NCBI GenBank assembly: GCA_943362175.1
Contig: CALRIU020000001.1
Location: 248,001 to 312,000, forward strand
Reading direction: 5' to 3'
Source of the DNA: UBA4416 sp943362175
GTDB lineage: Bacteria; Bacteroidota; Bacteroidia; B-17B0; Aurantibacillaceae
Length of the DNA stretch: 64,000 bases
Below the pieces are notes generated by a model. The model had not been told where the DNA came from and did not search any database. It saw only the letters and a program-made list of their open reading frames with translations. The stretch's first letter is position 1. Each line of letters begins with the position of its first letter. This document shows positions 32,936 through 40,545 of this stretch, one piece after another. A program made the translations under genes and the position numbers.

Positions 32936-33796
32936 TTATTTTATATCAATTAATGTTACGTTGTAAAGCAATGGGGTGTAAGGGGGGATCGAGCCGTTTG
33001 TACTTCCTGTTTCTCCAAAAGCCAGCCGCGAAGGTACTATTATTTTCGTAGTTTCGCCTTTTTTTAGATTACCAATAACAATATTTAACCCTTTCACAAG
33101 CTGGTCGGGCGTTCCAAAGGCAAATTCGAGTTGCTGGCGCCCATGATCCAGGGGGCTTCCGTTAAGGTAAAAACCACTGTATTCCACCCGGATGCGCTTG
33201 CCCGGGCTCACCGTTTCTGCCGCTGTTTTAGTATGCTCCAGGATATAGAGGCCATAACTGTCGGCTTTGGCATTGGGGTAGTTGCGTTTCAGGTACTCGT
33301 CGATCTGTTTGAGCTCATCAAGCTCCCGGTCTTCCTGGGTGTAGGTGCCGGCCATGTGTGCAGTATCCGCCTGGAGAACACGCAGGATTTTCAGATCGAG
33401 TTTGACCAGCGAATCCTGTAACAGAAAGTAGGGGACGAGTGTATCGAAATACTCCCTGAAAAAGCAGGTTTTTCCTACCATGAGCGATAGGCTGTCTCCT
33501 TCCGTGAGGTTGGCCAGGTGCTGCTTGCCCGATGCTGCGGAAGAGCCGCGGAGCCTGATGTAAAAGCCCTGCGGGGCATGGTAGCGGCTGTTGAAAAAAA
33601 TGGAATCGCGTTCGCTGCGCAACACGGCATCACAGATAATGGCGCCTGTTCCGGTAGCACATTGCCTGCCATCGCCGATGGCAAGAAGCTTATAGGCATA
33701 GCCTTCGGGGGCTTCCGTATACCCGTTTCCGTGAGAACCTGTGCAGGCACTGAATAGCCAGGCTGCCAGGAGGCCGAAGCATAGAAACCGTATCAT
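32936..33796 (-). CDS. FKBP-type peptidyl-prolyl isomerase lipoprotein
   Basis: A 286-residue lipoprotein with lipobox LFSAC (cysteine at residue 18). As in its downstream neighbour, the N-terminal half is a degenerate FKBP-like domain and the C-terminal half (about 175-286) is an FKBP domain with RIRVEYSGFYLNGSPLD, LVKGLNIVIGNLKKGE and RLAFGETGSTNGSIPPYTPL. The catalytic Asp and Trp positions of well-known FKBPs are partly replaced (VKGLN instead of IPGW), so isomerase activity may be lower, and a chaperone role is possible. It is 3 bases from the preceding operon gene and 7 bases from the next. Confidence 0.9.
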   Translation of the reverse strand: MIRFLCFGLLAAWLFSACTGSHGNGYTEAPEGYAYKLLAIGDGRQCATGTGAIICDAVLRSERDSIFFNSRYHAPQGFYIRLRGSSAASGKQHLANLTEGDSLSLMVGKTCFFREYFDTLVPYFLLQDSLVKLDLKILRVLQADTAHMAGTYTQEDRELDELKQIDEYLKRNYPNAKADSYGLYILEHTKTAAETVSPGKRIRVEYSGFYLNGSPLDHGRQQLEFAFGTPDQLVKGLNIVIGNLKKGETTKIIVPSRLAFGETGSTNGSIPPYTPLLYNVTLIDIK

Positions 33797-33799
33797 CGC

Positions 33800-34357
33800 T
33801 TAATGAGCCGGGTTAGTCACAGACAGGATCTCAATATCATAGAGGATGGGAACCTGGGGCGGTATTTTCCTGGAATCACCGAGCAGGCCATGCGCCAGGT
33901 GAGAAGGAATCATGATAAGAGCCTTGTCTTGATCCTTCAGGTACAGCACCGCTTTATGCAGGCCGTCTTCCAGGTTATCCATGCCCACTTTAAACTCTTT
34001 GGGACCTGCTGTTTTGGAGGAGTAGCATTCTGTTCCATCCAGCAGCGATACCGTATAATTGATCTTAATGATGGCCCCATCCTGCACCGAATCGCTTTTG
34101 AGAGGCCCCGGTTGATACACATAATAGCGGATGCCCTCCCTGGTTTTGATAAAAGACAGGTGATGCGATTTCTGGTAATAATCCATTTCATCGTTTTCTT
34201 TGGCAACCACCTGCTGGTTGGCCTTGATGAACTGGTCTTTGAGCTTGACCGGATTAATTTGCGGCGGATTGACTGTTTTAGGACTTTCCTGGCAGGAGCT
34301 CAGCAAGGTAAGCGCTATTAAGGTAAGGGAAAGGGGGTTGTAAAATCGGAAAGGCAT
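33800..34357 (-). CDS. gldI: FKBP-type lipoprotein resembling gliding protein GldI
   Basis: A 185-residue lipoprotein with lipobox LLSSC (cysteine at residue 22) and one FKBP domain (about 85-185): IIKINYTVSLLDGTECYSS, EDGLHKAVLYLK and PSHLAHGLLGDSRKIPPQVP. Size and position of the single domain agree with GldI, the FKBP-like lipoprotein required for gliding and T9SS in Flavobacterium johnsoniae, though this assignment is by resemblance only. The canonical active-site residues are not complete. It is the second gene of the operon, 13 bases after tatA and 3 bases before the next FKBP lipoprotein. Confidence 0.8.
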   Translation of the reverse strand: MPFRFYNPLSLTLIALTLLSSCQESPKTVNPPQINPVKLKDQFIKANQQVVAKENDEMDYYQKSHHLSFIKTREGIRYYVYQPGPLKSDSVQDGAIIKINYTVSLLDGTECYSSKTAGPKEFKVGMDNLEDGLHKAVLYLKDQDKALIMIPSHLAHGLLGDSRKIPPQVPILYDIEILSVTNPAH

Positions 34358-34370
34358 GTATAAAAATACA

Positions 34371-34634
34371 TTATTTTTCGGGATTGTGGATGTTGTCCAC
34401 TTCTTTTTTTACTTCCTGGATGTGCTCCTGGATGGTGTGTGTAATGCCACCTGTACTCTCCTGGATGTCTTTCTGGATGCCGTTGGCGGCATCCTTAAAT
34501 TCTCTCAGGCCTTTTCCCAGCGCTTTGGCAAGATTAGGGACGCCTTTGCCTCCGAAGAGCAGGAGAATGACCAGTACAATAACCACCACTTCGCCACCGC
34601 CCAGGTTAAGAAATAAGACAAACAGACCATTCAT
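34371..34634 (-). CDS. tatA: Sec-independent protein translocase component TatA/TatE
   Basis: An 87-residue TatA-like protein: short N-terminal tail, one membrane helix (GEVVVIVLVILLLFGG), the FG hinge and an amphipathic helix (VPNLAKALGKGLREFKDA), then a polar, coiled C-terminus with many Glu and Gln. It forms the pore part of the twin-arginine pathway for folded proteins. It heads a five-gene operon with the FKBP and cyclophilin-FKBP genes, an unusual partner set. TatC is not in the window. An S66 peptidase with an RR signal at 23.2 kb is a likely substrate. A -7-like TACTTTTG ends 5 bases before the ATG, so the message may be leaderless. Confidence 0.95.
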   Translation of the reverse strand: MNGLFVLFLNLGGGEVVVIVLVILLLFGGKGVPNLAKALGKGLREFKDAANGIQKDIQESTGGITHTIQEHIQEVKKEVDNIHNPEK

Positions 34635-34639
34635 GGTCG

Positions 34640-34647
34640 CAAAAGTA
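34640..34647 (-). promoter_or_regulatory. Candidate -7 element for the tatA operon, possibly leaderless
   Basis: TACTTTTG on the minus strand matches TAnnTTTG exactly and ends 5 bases before the tatA ATG. Initiation about 6 bases downstream would fall at or near the start codon, i.e. a leaderless message. No clear -33 element is seen at the usual distance. Confidence 0.4.
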
Positions 34648-34751
34648 CAAATAAGAATCAGAGAATTAGGGCTTTTTTAAGCAATTTTTGTTAACCACTG
34701 TTTTAGGATTTAACATTTTATTCAGTTAGATTTGTTTTAAACTAAACACGT

Positions 34752-37394
34752 ATGATAAAAATCTACTCTACCCTTATCTCTCCTTTAGCCAAATCCTATA
34801 AACTATGGGCGGCGATGAGCGCCGTGCTTTTGATGGGTATGGATGCTAAGGCTCAGTACTGTTCATCAGTGCCAACTCAGACTGCTGATGACGAGATTTT
34901 CAACGTTACTTTCGGAGCACTTAACAATACCAGTGTGTGTGGGGCGGTAGCTCCCGGTCCGGGGTCCCTGGCTTTCAAATATTCCAATTATACCCCCCTG
35001 GCGCCTACCAGTTATGTGGCGGGGAATAACTATCCTTTTTCGGTAACGGGAGGTCAGTGCGGCAGTAATGCCTATAGCTGTATCGTAGGAGCCTGGATCG
35101 ATTATAACCAGAACGGTTTATTCACCGATCCGGGAGAAGAGATTTTTATGTCTCCTTATACGTCTTTTGCAGTTGCAGGAACGATAGTCAGCGCCACCGG
35201 CGGTATTACCATTCCGGTGGGAGCTACGCCCGGAGTAACCAGGATGCGCGTGATTATGTATGAGTCCAGCACCAATCCGGGGCCCTGCACCAATCCGGGC
35301 TATGGCGAAACGGAAGATTACTCTGTAAATATCGTTCCTTCCATACCATTCAATATCGGGGTTTCGGCCCTGGTGAAGCCAACGAACCTGAAAAAATGCT
35401 TTGGTATCGATACCATCGTGGCCAGGGTTGCCAATAGCGGAACCGTGACCGTCAATTTCGCTGTAACGCCGGCAACCGTAACGGTCAGATCAACCGGTAT
35501 GATCACGAATACCTACACACTGGCCTTGAATAGCGGAACCATTGCTACTTTTGCATCGCAGGATTATACAATCGCCACCAATTACAACATGAACCTGAAT
35601 GGCAACTATAACCTGAAAGGCTATACCACGGCAGCAGGCGATGGCTATGCCCCCGATGATACGACCATCGTCACGGTTCAGCGAAAACCATTCTTTACCT
35701 TAAACCTTACACCAAACGATACCGTATGCCTTGGCGTGCCGGTAATCGCTAATAACTCGCTGAACCCGATGTACCAGCTCGGAACCGGGGACATGAGCAA
35801 TACCTCTACGACTTATCCCGCTCCTTACGGTAATTACTATCATGGCGCCAAGCACCAGTTCCTGATCCTGGCTTCCGAATTAACGGCGGCAGGGCTTACT
35901 CCCGGCAATATCACCTCTGTTTCCTTCAATGCCGTCAACCTGAACAGTACAGCGCCGATCAACGGCTTCAACATCGGCATCGCTACAACAACGGTGTCGA
36001 ACCTCACTGCTTTCCAGGGTGGTGTGCCGAGCGCTTTTACAACGGCCAGCTATACGCCGGTGATGGGCATCAACCGCCACGTGCTGACGACGCCTTTTGC
36101 CTGGAACGGAACATCGAACCTTATTGTGGAAACCTGCTTCAATAATTACCAGCAGTCTAATACTACATCCAGCAACGTGTCCTTCAGCTCAAGCAACACG
36201 CCGTTTTCATCGTCGGTATGGTATGCGGCAGATAACGTATCCGCCTTATGCTCCAATACAACGGCGGTTACCGCTACGGCCAATAACCGCCCTGATATTT
36301 TCTTCGATCAGCCTGTAACGGCCACCTATGCCTGGAGCCCCTCTGTCGGGTTGTCTTCTGCATCGGTAGCCAGTCCAACCATTACAGCTCCTGCATCTAC
36401 TACGTATACCCTTACCTCTGCATACCTCGGCTGTACGAGCCGGGAAGTGGTGCATATCGAGATCAAGCCAACGCCACGCCCTAACCTCGGCAGCGACTCT
36501 CTGGTATGTGCTGTGCCTCTCACACTCAGCCCGCATATTACGGGAAGCAGCTATCTCTGGAACACGGGCTTTGTCAGCCAGAATATCAGCATCAGCGGGC
36601 CCGGCAAATACTGGGTAAGGGTGACAGGCCCCAACGGCTGTGCCGGAGCAGATACGGTCATTATCACGCAGGGCGTTTCTCCGGTGGTAACACTGGGACC
36701 TGATACAGGCTATTGCCAGGGATCGTCGATGGTATTGTATGCCGGTAATCCGGGCTCATCCTATATCTGGAGTACAGGCTCAACATCTTCATCCATCACC
36801 GTTTCGTCACCGGGTACTTACTCTGTTACGGTCACTCACCCAAGCTCCTGCAAAAACTCCGATGTCGTAAACATTGTGACGAAACCACTGCCTACGGTCG
36901 GTTTAACTTTTGCCAACCCGGAAATTTTCTGTCCTACCAGCACCGGCAGGCCACTCACAGAGGGTACCCCTTCCGGCGGAACTTATATCGGCTCTGGTGT
37001 TACAGGTAATACCTTCAATGCATCGGGCGCCGGCCAGGGTACCTATGTAATCCTGTATAATTATACAGGTCCTAACGGATGCTCGAACATTGCAAAAGAC
37101 ACCTTAAGGGTATACGCCTGTGTTGGTGTCGAGGAGCTGGAAAACGAGCTCGGCCTGAACGTTTATCCTAATCCAAACAACGGTGCCTTTACCCTCGAAG
37201 TATCGACCGGTAAAGAGATCGACGCCAGGATCCAGGTCATCACGATTGACGGCAGACTGGTGTATAACGACGTCATCTCCGGCAACGGTGTGATGACGAA
37301 AGCCATTGATATTTCCGAACTGGCCAATGGCATTTATTACCTGAAGCTCGAAACAAAAGATGCGGCAAGAACCTATAAAGTTCTAAAGCAATAA
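34752..37394 (+). CDS. Secreted GEVED-domain protein with Ig-like domains and T9SS sorting signal
   Basis: An 880-residue surface protein. Signal peptide (about 1-35, ending DAKAQ); a GEVED domain (about 70-195, with WIDYNQNGLFTDPGEE and GYGETEDYSVNI); a CARDB-like beta domain (about 200-315); a long beta region near 330-560; two Cys-containing Ig-like repeats (SLVCAVPLTLSP and GYCQGSSMVLYAG, about 580-715); a final Ig-like domain; and a type A T9SS sorting domain beginning near NVYPNPNNGAF. It has no enzyme motif, so it is probably an adhesin or structural exoprotein. A terminator follows the stop. The start is 117 bases from divergent tatA, and TAGATTTG at 34727-34734 could be its promoter. 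Confidence 0.9.
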   Translation: MIKIYSTLISPLAKSYKLWAAMSAVLLMGMDAKAQYCSSVPTQTADDEIFNVTFGALNNTSVCGAVAPGPGSLAFKYSNYTPLAPTSYVAGNNYPFSVTGGQCGSNAYSCIVGAWIDYNQNGLFTDPGEEIFMSPYTSFAVAGTIVSATGGITIPVGATPGVTRMRVIMYESSTNPGPCTNPGYGETEDYSVNIVPSIPFNIGVSALVKPTNLKKCFGIDTIVARVANSGTVTVNFAVTPATVTVRSTGMITNTYTLALNSGTIATFASQDYTIATNYNMNLNGNYNLKGYTTAAGDGYAPDDTTIVTVQRKPFFTLNLTPNDTVCLGVPVIANNSLNPMYQLGTGDMSNTSTTYPAPYGNYYHGAKHQFLILASELTAAGLTPGNITSVSFNAVNLNSTAPINGFNIGIATTTVSNLTAFQGGVPSAFTTASYTPVMGINRHVLTTPFAWNGTSNLIVETCFNNYQQSNTTSSNVSFSSSNTPFSSSVWYAADNVSALCSNTTAVTATANNRPDIFFDQPVTATYAWSPSVGLSSASVASPTITAPASTTYTLTSAYLGCTSREVVHIEIKPTPRPNLGSDSLVCAVPLTLSPHITGSSYLWNTGFVSQNISISGPGKYWVRVTGPNGCAGADTVIITQGVSPVVTLGPDTGYCQGSSMVLYAGNPGSSYIWSTGSTSSSITVSSPGTYSVTVTHPSSCKNSDVVNIVTKPLPTVGLTFANPEIFCPTSTGRPLTEGTPSGGTYIGSGVTGNTFNASGAGQGTYVILYNYTGPNGCSNIAKDTLRVYACVGVEELENELGLNVYPNPNNGAFTLEVSTGKEIDARIQVITIDGRLVYNDVISGNGVMTKAIDISELANGIYYLKLETKDAARTYKVLKQ

Positions 37395-37418
37395 GCTGTT
37401 ACTGAAGCAATTTTTGAC

Positions 37419-37453
37419 AAAGCCCTCATGACCGATCGTGGGGGCTTTTTTTG
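37419..37453 (+). terminator. Rho-independent terminator
   Basis: AAAGCCC (37419-37425) pairs with GGGCTTT (37442-37448), with inner pairing and a T run after it. It lies 24 bases after the stop of the GEVED-domain protein. Confidence 0.85.
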
Positions 37454-37480
37454 TATATTAAGAAAATAATGGTTTCTTTG
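37451..37480 (+). promoter_or_regulatory. Candidate promoter for the lysC leader
   Basis: TTG at 37451-37453 and TTTCTTTG at 37473-37480 are spaced by 19 bases. The second differs from TAnnTTTG at one position (T for A). Transcription would begin near 37487, about 165 bases before lysC. Confidence 0.4.
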
Positions 37481-37489
37481 CAGCGTCGT

Positions 37490-37543
37490 ATGATCAACAC
37501 ATTATACATAAAGACAAAGTGTAAGGCTCGCCAGAGCCGCTAA
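37490..37543 (+). promoter_or_regulatory. Possible leader peptide upstream of lysC
   Basis: A 17-codon ORF right after the candidate promoter encodes MINTLYIKTKCKARQSR, with three Lys codons in a row of 12. It overlaps the hairpin GGCTC-GCCA-GAGCC (37525-37538) and is followed by AAAATCAC...GTGGTTTT (37557-37574). This could be a translation-dependent attenuator sensing lysine or threonine supply, but the pairing alternatives are not compelling and no terminator T-run is visible. Confidence 0.3.
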
Positions 37544-37652
37544 TCATAACGTGCATCAAAATCACAGGTGGTTTTAGCACACACAGAGATCAATCATTAG
37601 TTTATTACAGTTAACAGGCTATAAAGCCCATCATGTTTTTATTTTCAGAACT

Positions 37653-38969
37653 ATGAATATTTTAAAATTCGGAGGAACCAGCGTCGGAAGTGCAGAGCGG
37701 ATGAAAGCGCTCGTAAAACTGATCCATGACAATACCCGGAAGATCGTTGTTCTTTCGGCGATGAGCGGTACCACCAATGCCCTGGTGGATATCTGTAGCC
37801 AGCTTTATCAAAAGCAGCATCAGGCCGCCAATGAGGCCATCAACCGCCTGGAGCAAATTTATACCGGCGAAGTGCATAAGCTGTACAGTGTAGCCGAATA
37901 CCTTACCAAAGGTAAAGACCTGGTCAAGCACCATTTCAATTACCTGCGCTCGTTTACACTCGACATGTTTACGGCCAATGAAGAAAAGGCGATCCTTGCC
38001 CAGGGAGAATTGCTGAGTACGGCCCTGTTCTTTTTTTACTTGCAGGAAAGTGGGATCAAGGCAGAGCTTTTGCCGGCACTTAATTTCATGCGCATCGACG
38101 GGAACGATGAACCTGATCTTTCCTATATTGAAAAGCACCTGCAGGCGGAACTGGCGAAATATCCGGGTACCGACCTTTTCATCACGCAGGGTTACATCTG
38201 CCGCAATGCTTTTGGGGAGATCGACAACCTGAAACGTGGCGGAAGCGATTACACGGCCTCAATTATCGGTGCTGCGATAAAAGCCGGGGAAGTACAGATC
38301 TGGACAGACATTGACGGGATGCATAACAACGATCCGCGTATCGTTTCCAAAACGCACCCGATCCATGAGCTGAGCTTTGATGAAGCGGCAGAGCTTGCTT
38401 ATTTCGGGGCCAAGATCCTGCATCCGACCTGCATTCTTCCGGCGCAAAAGCGAAACATCCCGGTGCTGCTCAAAAATACTATGCAGCCCGAAGCCCGGGG
38501 AACGCGCATCTCCAACATAGAGCCTGCGGAAGGCATCAAAGCGGTGGCAGCCAAAGACGGGATCTGCGCCATCAATGTCAAAAGCGACCGCATGCTCCTG
38601 GCTCACGGTTTCCTGAGGGCGGTATTCGAGATTTTTGAACGGTATAAAACCTCCATCGATATGATCACGACCTCGGAGATTGCAGTGTCGCTGACGATAG
38701 ACAACACGCGGTTTCTGAAAGAGATCGTAAAAGAGCTGGAAGATTTTGCCAATGTGGATTATGAGGAAGATCAAACCATTATTTGCATCGTTGGTAATAT
38801 CCCGAAAGATAAGGCAGGTTATGGATTCAAGGTGCTGGAAGCCTTTAAGCACATTCCTTTGCGCATGGTGTCTTACGGAGGCAGCGCCAACAATGTGAGC
38901 GTACTGATCAATTCCCATCATAAGAAAGAAGCGCTGATCGCCTTGAACGAAGGGCTATTTGGGTATTAG
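37653..38969 (+). CDS. lysC: Aspartate kinase
   Basis: A 438-residue monofunctional aspartokinase that phosphorylates aspartate, the first step toward lysine, threonine, methionine and diaminopimelate. The start MNILKFGGTSVGSAERM carries the KFGGTS nucleotide site; RGGSDYTASI and the WTDIDGM region complete the kinase domain (about 1-280). The C-terminus has two ACT-type regulatory segments (from about 300), where feedback inhibition by lysine or threonine would occur. Start is set by the KFGG motif. The next gene on the strand, about 285 bases away, is lysA, which argues for a role in lysine and cell-wall diaminopimelate supply. A possible leader peptide lies upstream. Confidence 0.96.
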   Translation: MNILKFGGTSVGSAERMKALVKLIHDNTRKIVVLSAMSGTTNALVDICSQLYQKQHQAANEAINRLEQIYTGEVHKLYSVAEYLTKGKDLVKHHFNYLRSFTLDMFTANEEKAILAQGELLSTALFFFYLQESGIKAELLPALNFMRIDGNDEPDLSYIEKHLQAELAKYPGTDLFITQGYICRNAFGEIDNLKRGGSDYTASIIGAAIKAGEVQIWTDIDGMHNNDPRIVSKTHPIHELSFDEAAELAYFGAKILHPTCILPAQKRNIPVLLKNTMQPEARGTRISNIEPAEGIKAVAAKDGICAINVKSDRMLLAHGFLRAVFEIFERYKTSIDMITTSEIAVSLTIDNTRFLKEIVKELEDFANVDYEEDQTIICIVGNIPKDKAGYGFKVLEAFKHIPLRMVSYGGSANNVSVLINSHHKKEALIALNEGLFGY

Positions 38970-39068
38970 CGGGTCGTGAGTAAAGAAAGGATACGGAGCG
39001 GAGCGAGCAGGTATAAATACAGTCAGCCGTGAAGATGGCCTAAGCCAGGAGTAACAGTGCTATTTTTG

Positions 39069-39164
39069 CGTGAGGGATGGAGCGGCTTGTCTGAGCTCTT
39101 TTTTGATGTCCCGGAGGGCAGCAAAAAAAGCGAGTAGCGACAGCCCGGCCCGGAGGGGCACGCC
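39069..39164. repeat. Interspersed intergenic repeat
   Basis: A 96-base element (CGTGAGGGATGGAGCGGCTT ... GCCCGGCCCGGAGGGGCACGCC) between lysC and lysA. A diverged copy is at 54210-54300, sharing the order TGAGCTC, a CCCGGAGGGCA-type core, GCGAG and GCCCGGCCC. The lysC-lysA gap (38970-39253) holds no gene, and the minus-strand ORF starting within it is a shadow. Confidence 0.6.
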
Positions 39165-39253
39165 ATCATCTTATCAGCCGATTGATATGGGATTGCAGCG
39201 GACTGAGCATGTCCGGATAAAAGAAATTTATAAGTTTTAGAAAGGTTTGATTT

Positions 39254-40405
39254 ATGTTTGATAAAAAAACGATACAATACTTGCAGCAGTATAAAACACC
39301 TTATTACTATTACGATACGGCGCTTCTGAAACGCACGCTGGATGTGGTGAATGAAGAAAGCCGGAGGTATGGCTATCATGTGCATTATGCTTTTAAGGCC
39401 AACGCTAATCCGGCGATCATTGAGCATGTGCGGGCTGCAGGCCTCGGTGCCGATTGTGTGAGCGGCAACGAGGTGAAATGCGCCTATGAGAACGGCTTTG
39501 ATCCGTCGAAGATCGTGTTTGCCGGTGTGGGGAAGAGCGACGAGGAAATTAAGTATGCCCTGGATAAAAACATCTTCTGTTTCAATTGCGAAAGTACACA
39601 TGAGCTGAAGGTGATTCATGAGCTGGCAGCCGCCAAAGGAAAAACGGCATCCATCGCGTTGCGGATCAATCCCAACGTGGATGCTCACACGCATAAATAC
39701 ATTACCACGGGGCTTGAGGAAAATAAGTTCGGGATCAATCCCTACGAGTTTGAGGAGGTGATGGCCTTATTGCAAACCCTGAGCCACATCAGGCTGATCG
39801 GCCTGCACTTTCATATTGGCTCGCAGATCACCGACCTGGCGCCTTTCAAGCAACTCTGCCTGAAGGTGAATGAGATCAATGCCTGGTTTTTTCAGAAGGG
39901 CTATGATTTGCCGGTGATGAATGTCGGTGGCGGCGTGGGCATCAACTACCGCGAGCCGGATAAGGAATCGATAATCGACTTTGCGGCTTATTTCAAAGTA
40001 TTTAAGGATTTTATGGAGCTTCGTCCGGGGCAGCAGCTTCACTTCGAGCTGGGCCGGGCCATTGTCGCGCAGTGTGGAAGCCTGATCGGCAAGGTGCTTT
40101 ACATCAAGAACGGCATCAATACCAATTTTGCGATCCTCGACGCGGGCATGACGGAGCTGATCCGTCCGGCTTTGTACCAGGCTTATCATAAAATTGAGAA
40201 TCTGACATCTTCATCCGGCGAGCAGCTGAAATACGATGTGGTAGGGCCTATCTGCGAGAGCAGCGATTGCTTCGGGAAGGCGATCGATCTGCCGCTCACA
40301 CAGCGCGGCGATCTCATCGCCATCCGCAGTGCGGGAGCCTATGGCGAAGTAATGGCCAGCAGGTATAACCTCCGGGATGAGGTGAGGAGTTATTTTGGGG
40401 AGTGA
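39254..40405 (+). CDS. lysA: Diaminopimelate decarboxylase
   Basis: A 383-residue pyridoxal-phosphate enzyme of the alanine-racemase fold (group IV decarboxylase) that converts meso-diaminopimelate to lysine. The cofactor Lys is Lys48 in HYAFKANANP. Other family marks are HFHIGSQITDL, the glycine-rich phosphate loop NVGGGVGINY, and CESSDCFG, the Cys-containing motif supplying substrate residues. The length is near the short end of the family (400-430 is common), with a compact N-terminus. It lies downstream of lysC on the same strand, with a repeat between, so cotranscription is possible but not certain. The promoter is not clear. Confidence 0.95.
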   Translation: MFDKKTIQYLQQYKTPYYYYDTALLKRTLDVVNEESRRYGYHVHYAFKANANPAIIEHVRAAGLGADCVSGNEVKCAYENGFDPSKIVFAGVGKSDEEIKYALDKNIFCFNCESTHELKVIHELAAAKGKTASIALRINPNVDAHTHKYITTGLEENKFGINPYEFEEVMALLQTLSHIRLIGLHFHIGSQITDLAPFKQLCLKVNEINAWFFQKGYDLPVMNVGGGVGINYREPDKESIIDFAAYFKVFKDFMELRPGQQLHFELGRAIVAQCGSLIGKVLYIKNGINTNFAILDAGMTELIRPALYQAYHKIENLTSSSGEQLKYDVVGPICESSDCFGKAIDLPLTQRGDLIAIRSAGAYGEVMASRYNLRDEVRSYFGE

Positions 40406-40430
40406 TGATGCCTTTGATGAGCATCTGATG

Positions 40431-40499
40431 GCTGTTGGTGATAACACCAACAGCGGCAAGAAGAGGAGCTGTTTTGAGAAGTGATAACACCAACAGCGG
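40431..40499. repeat. Palindromic repeat pair downstream of lysA
   Basis: GCTGTTGGTG-ATAA-CACCAACAGC at 40431-40454 is a perfect 10-bp inverted repeat. Its right half GTGATAACACCAACAGCGG recurs at 40481-40499. The core is shared with 6909-6930. The hairpin could slow transcription after lysA, but it lacks a T run. Confidence 0.6.
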
Positions 40500-40545
40500 T
40501 AAGGTAAGGTTGCTTCGCGCCATGTCGTTTCGCTTGCCCTGATGT

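Noticed and set aside
37454..37652. Lysine riboswitch upstream of lysC
   Set aside because: The conserved L-box elements and long paired arms are not seen; only a short ORF and small hairpins are present.
39023..39694. 223-codon minus-strand ORF over the lysA start
   Set aside because: It is the shadow of lysA plus an intergenic repeat.
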